Translations under genes and position numbers: made by a program
In this document: positions 20,988 through 22,414 of the stretch, piece after piece
Layout of the letters: every line of letters starts with the position of its first letter
Numbering within the stretch: position 1 is the first letter of the stretch
NCBI GenBank assembly: GCA_027021085.1
Contig: JALUVB010000246.1
Location: forward strand, 1 to 22,414
Length of the DNA stretch: 22,414 nucleotides
From: a bacterium
GTDB taxonomy: Bacteria; CAIJMQ01; JAADFP01
Direction: 5' to 3'
Notes under the pieces: generated by a model
The model's input: the letters and a program-made list of their open reading frames with translations, nothing else
The model's database searches: none
What the model was told of the DNA's origin: nothing

Positions 20988-22414
20988 ATGCCTAAAAGGA
21001 CGGATTTAAAGAAGATTCTTATAATTGGGCCAGGTCCTATCGTCATAGGCCAGGCCTGTGAATTTGATTACTCAGGTTCCCAGGCATGTAAAGCCCTGCG
21101 AGAAGAAGGCTATCAAGTCATTCTGGTTAACTCCAATCCAGCTACTATAATGACCGACCCTCGGATGGCAGACAGGACATATATCGAGCCTTTAACGCCA
21201 GAAGTTCTAGAAAAAATAATTATCCGTGAGCGGCCGGATGCCTGCCTTCCCACAATGGGAGGACAAACCGGGCTTAACCTTGCTATCCTTCTTTCACGGG
21301 AAGGAATTCTGGACAAATACGGAGTGGAACTTATCGGAGCGAAATTTGAGGCTATCAGGAAGGCCGAGGAAAGAGACCTGTTTAAAGAGAGCATGTGGAA
21401 CATAGGATTGAAAGTGCCGGATAGCACCTATGTAAAGAGCGTGGAAGAAGCACTAAACTGGGTCAAAGGGAAAAGTTACCCTTTCATTATTCGTCCTTCC
21501 TATACTCTGGCCGGGACAGGAGGAGGAATCGTTTACAACAGGGAGGAACTCAGCAATTTGGTGGCCAGGGGTATTGAATACAGTTTAGTGGGTGAAGTTC
21601 TGGTAGAAGAATCGGTGCTGGGATGGAAAGAATTCGAACTTGAAGTGATGAGGGATTTGAAAGATAACGTGGTAATTATCTGTTCCATTGAAAATTTTGA
21701 TCCCATGGGAATCCATACAGGAGATTCCATAACCGTGGCCCCGGCACAGACACTTACAGACAGAGAATACCAGAGGATGAGAGACGCAGCTATTGCCATA
21801 ATCCGGGAAATAGGAGTGGAAACAGGCGGTTCAAATATACAGTTTGCTGTTCATCCCGGAACCGGGGAAATGGTAGTGATTGAAATGAATCCACGGGTTT
21901 CCCGCTCCTCTGCGCTTGCTTCCAAAGCCACGGGCTTTCCTATCGCAAAATTCGCCGCCAAACTGGCCGTAGGATACACCCTGGATGAAATACCCAACGA
22001 TATAACACAAAAAACACCTGCCTGCTTTGAACCTACCATTGATTACTGCGTAGTGAAAATTCCTCGCTGGGACTTTGAGAAATTCCCTGATGCCGATAAA
22101 ACCCTTAACACTACGATGAAGTCTGTGGGAGAAGCCATGGCTATCGGTAGAAATTTCAAGGAAGCTCTGCAAAAAGCCCTGAGAAGCCTGGAGCAGGGAA
22201 GAATGGGGCTGGGAGCGGACGGTAAGGACTTTTTAAACCCTCCATTCGATGCTGATTTTATCCGGGAGAAGCTCAAGATTCCCCATTCGGAAAGGATATT
22301 TTACCTGCGCTACGCTTATATGGCTGGTTTGAACACACGAGAAATTTACCAGCTGACCAGTATAGACCCATGGTTCCTGGAGAATATTAGAGAAATAATA
22401 GATATAGAGAACAA
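20988..22414 (+). CDS. carB: Carbamoyl-phosphate synthase large subunit, 5' part (runs off window)
   Basis: The catalytic partner of CarA. About 475 codons of an expected roughly 1070 are present before the window ends, with no stop. The N-terminal carboxyphosphate domain begins [20 protein letters not shown], then [25 protein letters not shown], the ATP-grasp segment [12 protein letters not shown], and [20 protein letters not shown] with metal-binding Glu and Asn. The start of the oligomerisation domain (near [18 protein letters not shown]) is reached. The ATG at 20988 has only a weak ribosome binding site (AAG-rich GCAAGTAAG), unlike the strong site of the cupin. Confidence 0.97.
   Translation, partial: MPKRTDLKKILIIGPGPIVIGQACEFDYSGSQACKALREEGYQVILVNSNPATIMTDPRMADRTYIEPLTPEVLEKIIIRERPDACLPTMGGQTGLNLAILLSREGILDKYGVELIGAKFEAIRKAEERDLFKESMWNIGLKVPDSTYVKSVEEALNWVKGKSYPFIIRPSYTLAGTGGGIVYNREELSNLVARGIEYSLVGEVLVEESVLGWKEFELEVMRDLKDNVVIICSIENFDPMGIHTGDSITVAPAQTLTDREYQRMRDAAIAIIREIGVETGGSNIQFAVHPGTGEMVVIEMNPRVSRSSALASKATGFPIAKFAAKLAVGYTLDEIPNDITQKTPACFEPTIDYCVVKIPRWDFEKFPDADKTLNTTMKSVGEAMAIGRNFKEALQKALRSLEQGRMGLGADGKDFLNPPFDADFIREKLKIPHSERIFYLRYAYMAGLNTREIYQLTSIDPWFLENIREIIDIEN

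Overview
The window looks like one stretch of chromosome from a diderm (Gram-negative-type) bacterium of moderate GC content. Apolipoprotein N-acyltransferase (Lnt) and a type II secretion/type IV pilus-like pseudopilin imply an outer membrane. The gene set is housekeeping with scattered accessory genes. Intergenic DNA full of heptanucleotide repeat arrays and REP-like hairpins, with mixed gene order, suggests an uncultured candidate-phylum lineage. An Omnitrophota-like or similar group is only a guess. No phage, transposase or CRISPR is visible.

Region 1 (1-304) is a non-coding repeat block. Region 2 (305-10701, all minus strand) is a long, tightly packed gene string. Read in transcription order it is thrS, pnp, an M16 zinc peptidase, dut, ftsK, a HycI-type hydrogenase maturation protease, hypA, hypB and a Gfo/Idh/MocA oxidoreductase. 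Most junctions overlap or lie within 20 bp; the exceptions are pnp/M16 (116 bp, with a candidate promoter) and hypB/oxidoreductase (58 bp to the hypB stop codon region). pnp-M16 with an SpoIIIE/FtsK gene nearby recalls the Bacillus pnpA-mlpA-spoIIIE neighbourhood. The NiFe-hydrogenase maturation trio at its end has no hydrogenase structural genes in view.

Region 3 (10702-11470) is a minus-strand tRNA cluster: Cys(GCA), Leu(TAA), Val(GAC), Val(CAC). It is followed by a Val-like tRNA with an abnormal anticodon arm and a partial copy of that arm, both directly upstream of thrS. Region 4 (11471-12370) holds a pseudopilin and a small BON-like protein. Region 5 (12371-14894) holds divergent argJ and argG (arginine biosynthesis) with overlapping candidate promoters. 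Region 6 holds lnt (+), converging on a corA-TPR pair (-).

Region 7 (17847-19410) contains two more repeat blocks around a SIMPL-domain protein. Region 8 (19411 to the end, +) is carA, a small cupin gene and the 5' part of carB, which runs off the window. carA/carB supply carbamoyl phosphate for arginine and pyrimidines, which links them functionally to argJ/argG.

The points most worth a second look are: tRNA-like hairpins in front of a TGS-less thrS; a HypA without its zinc domain; near-leaderless promoters for carA and argJ; a cupin between carA and carB; and composite heptad arrays paired with covarying GNRA-loop REP hairpins.
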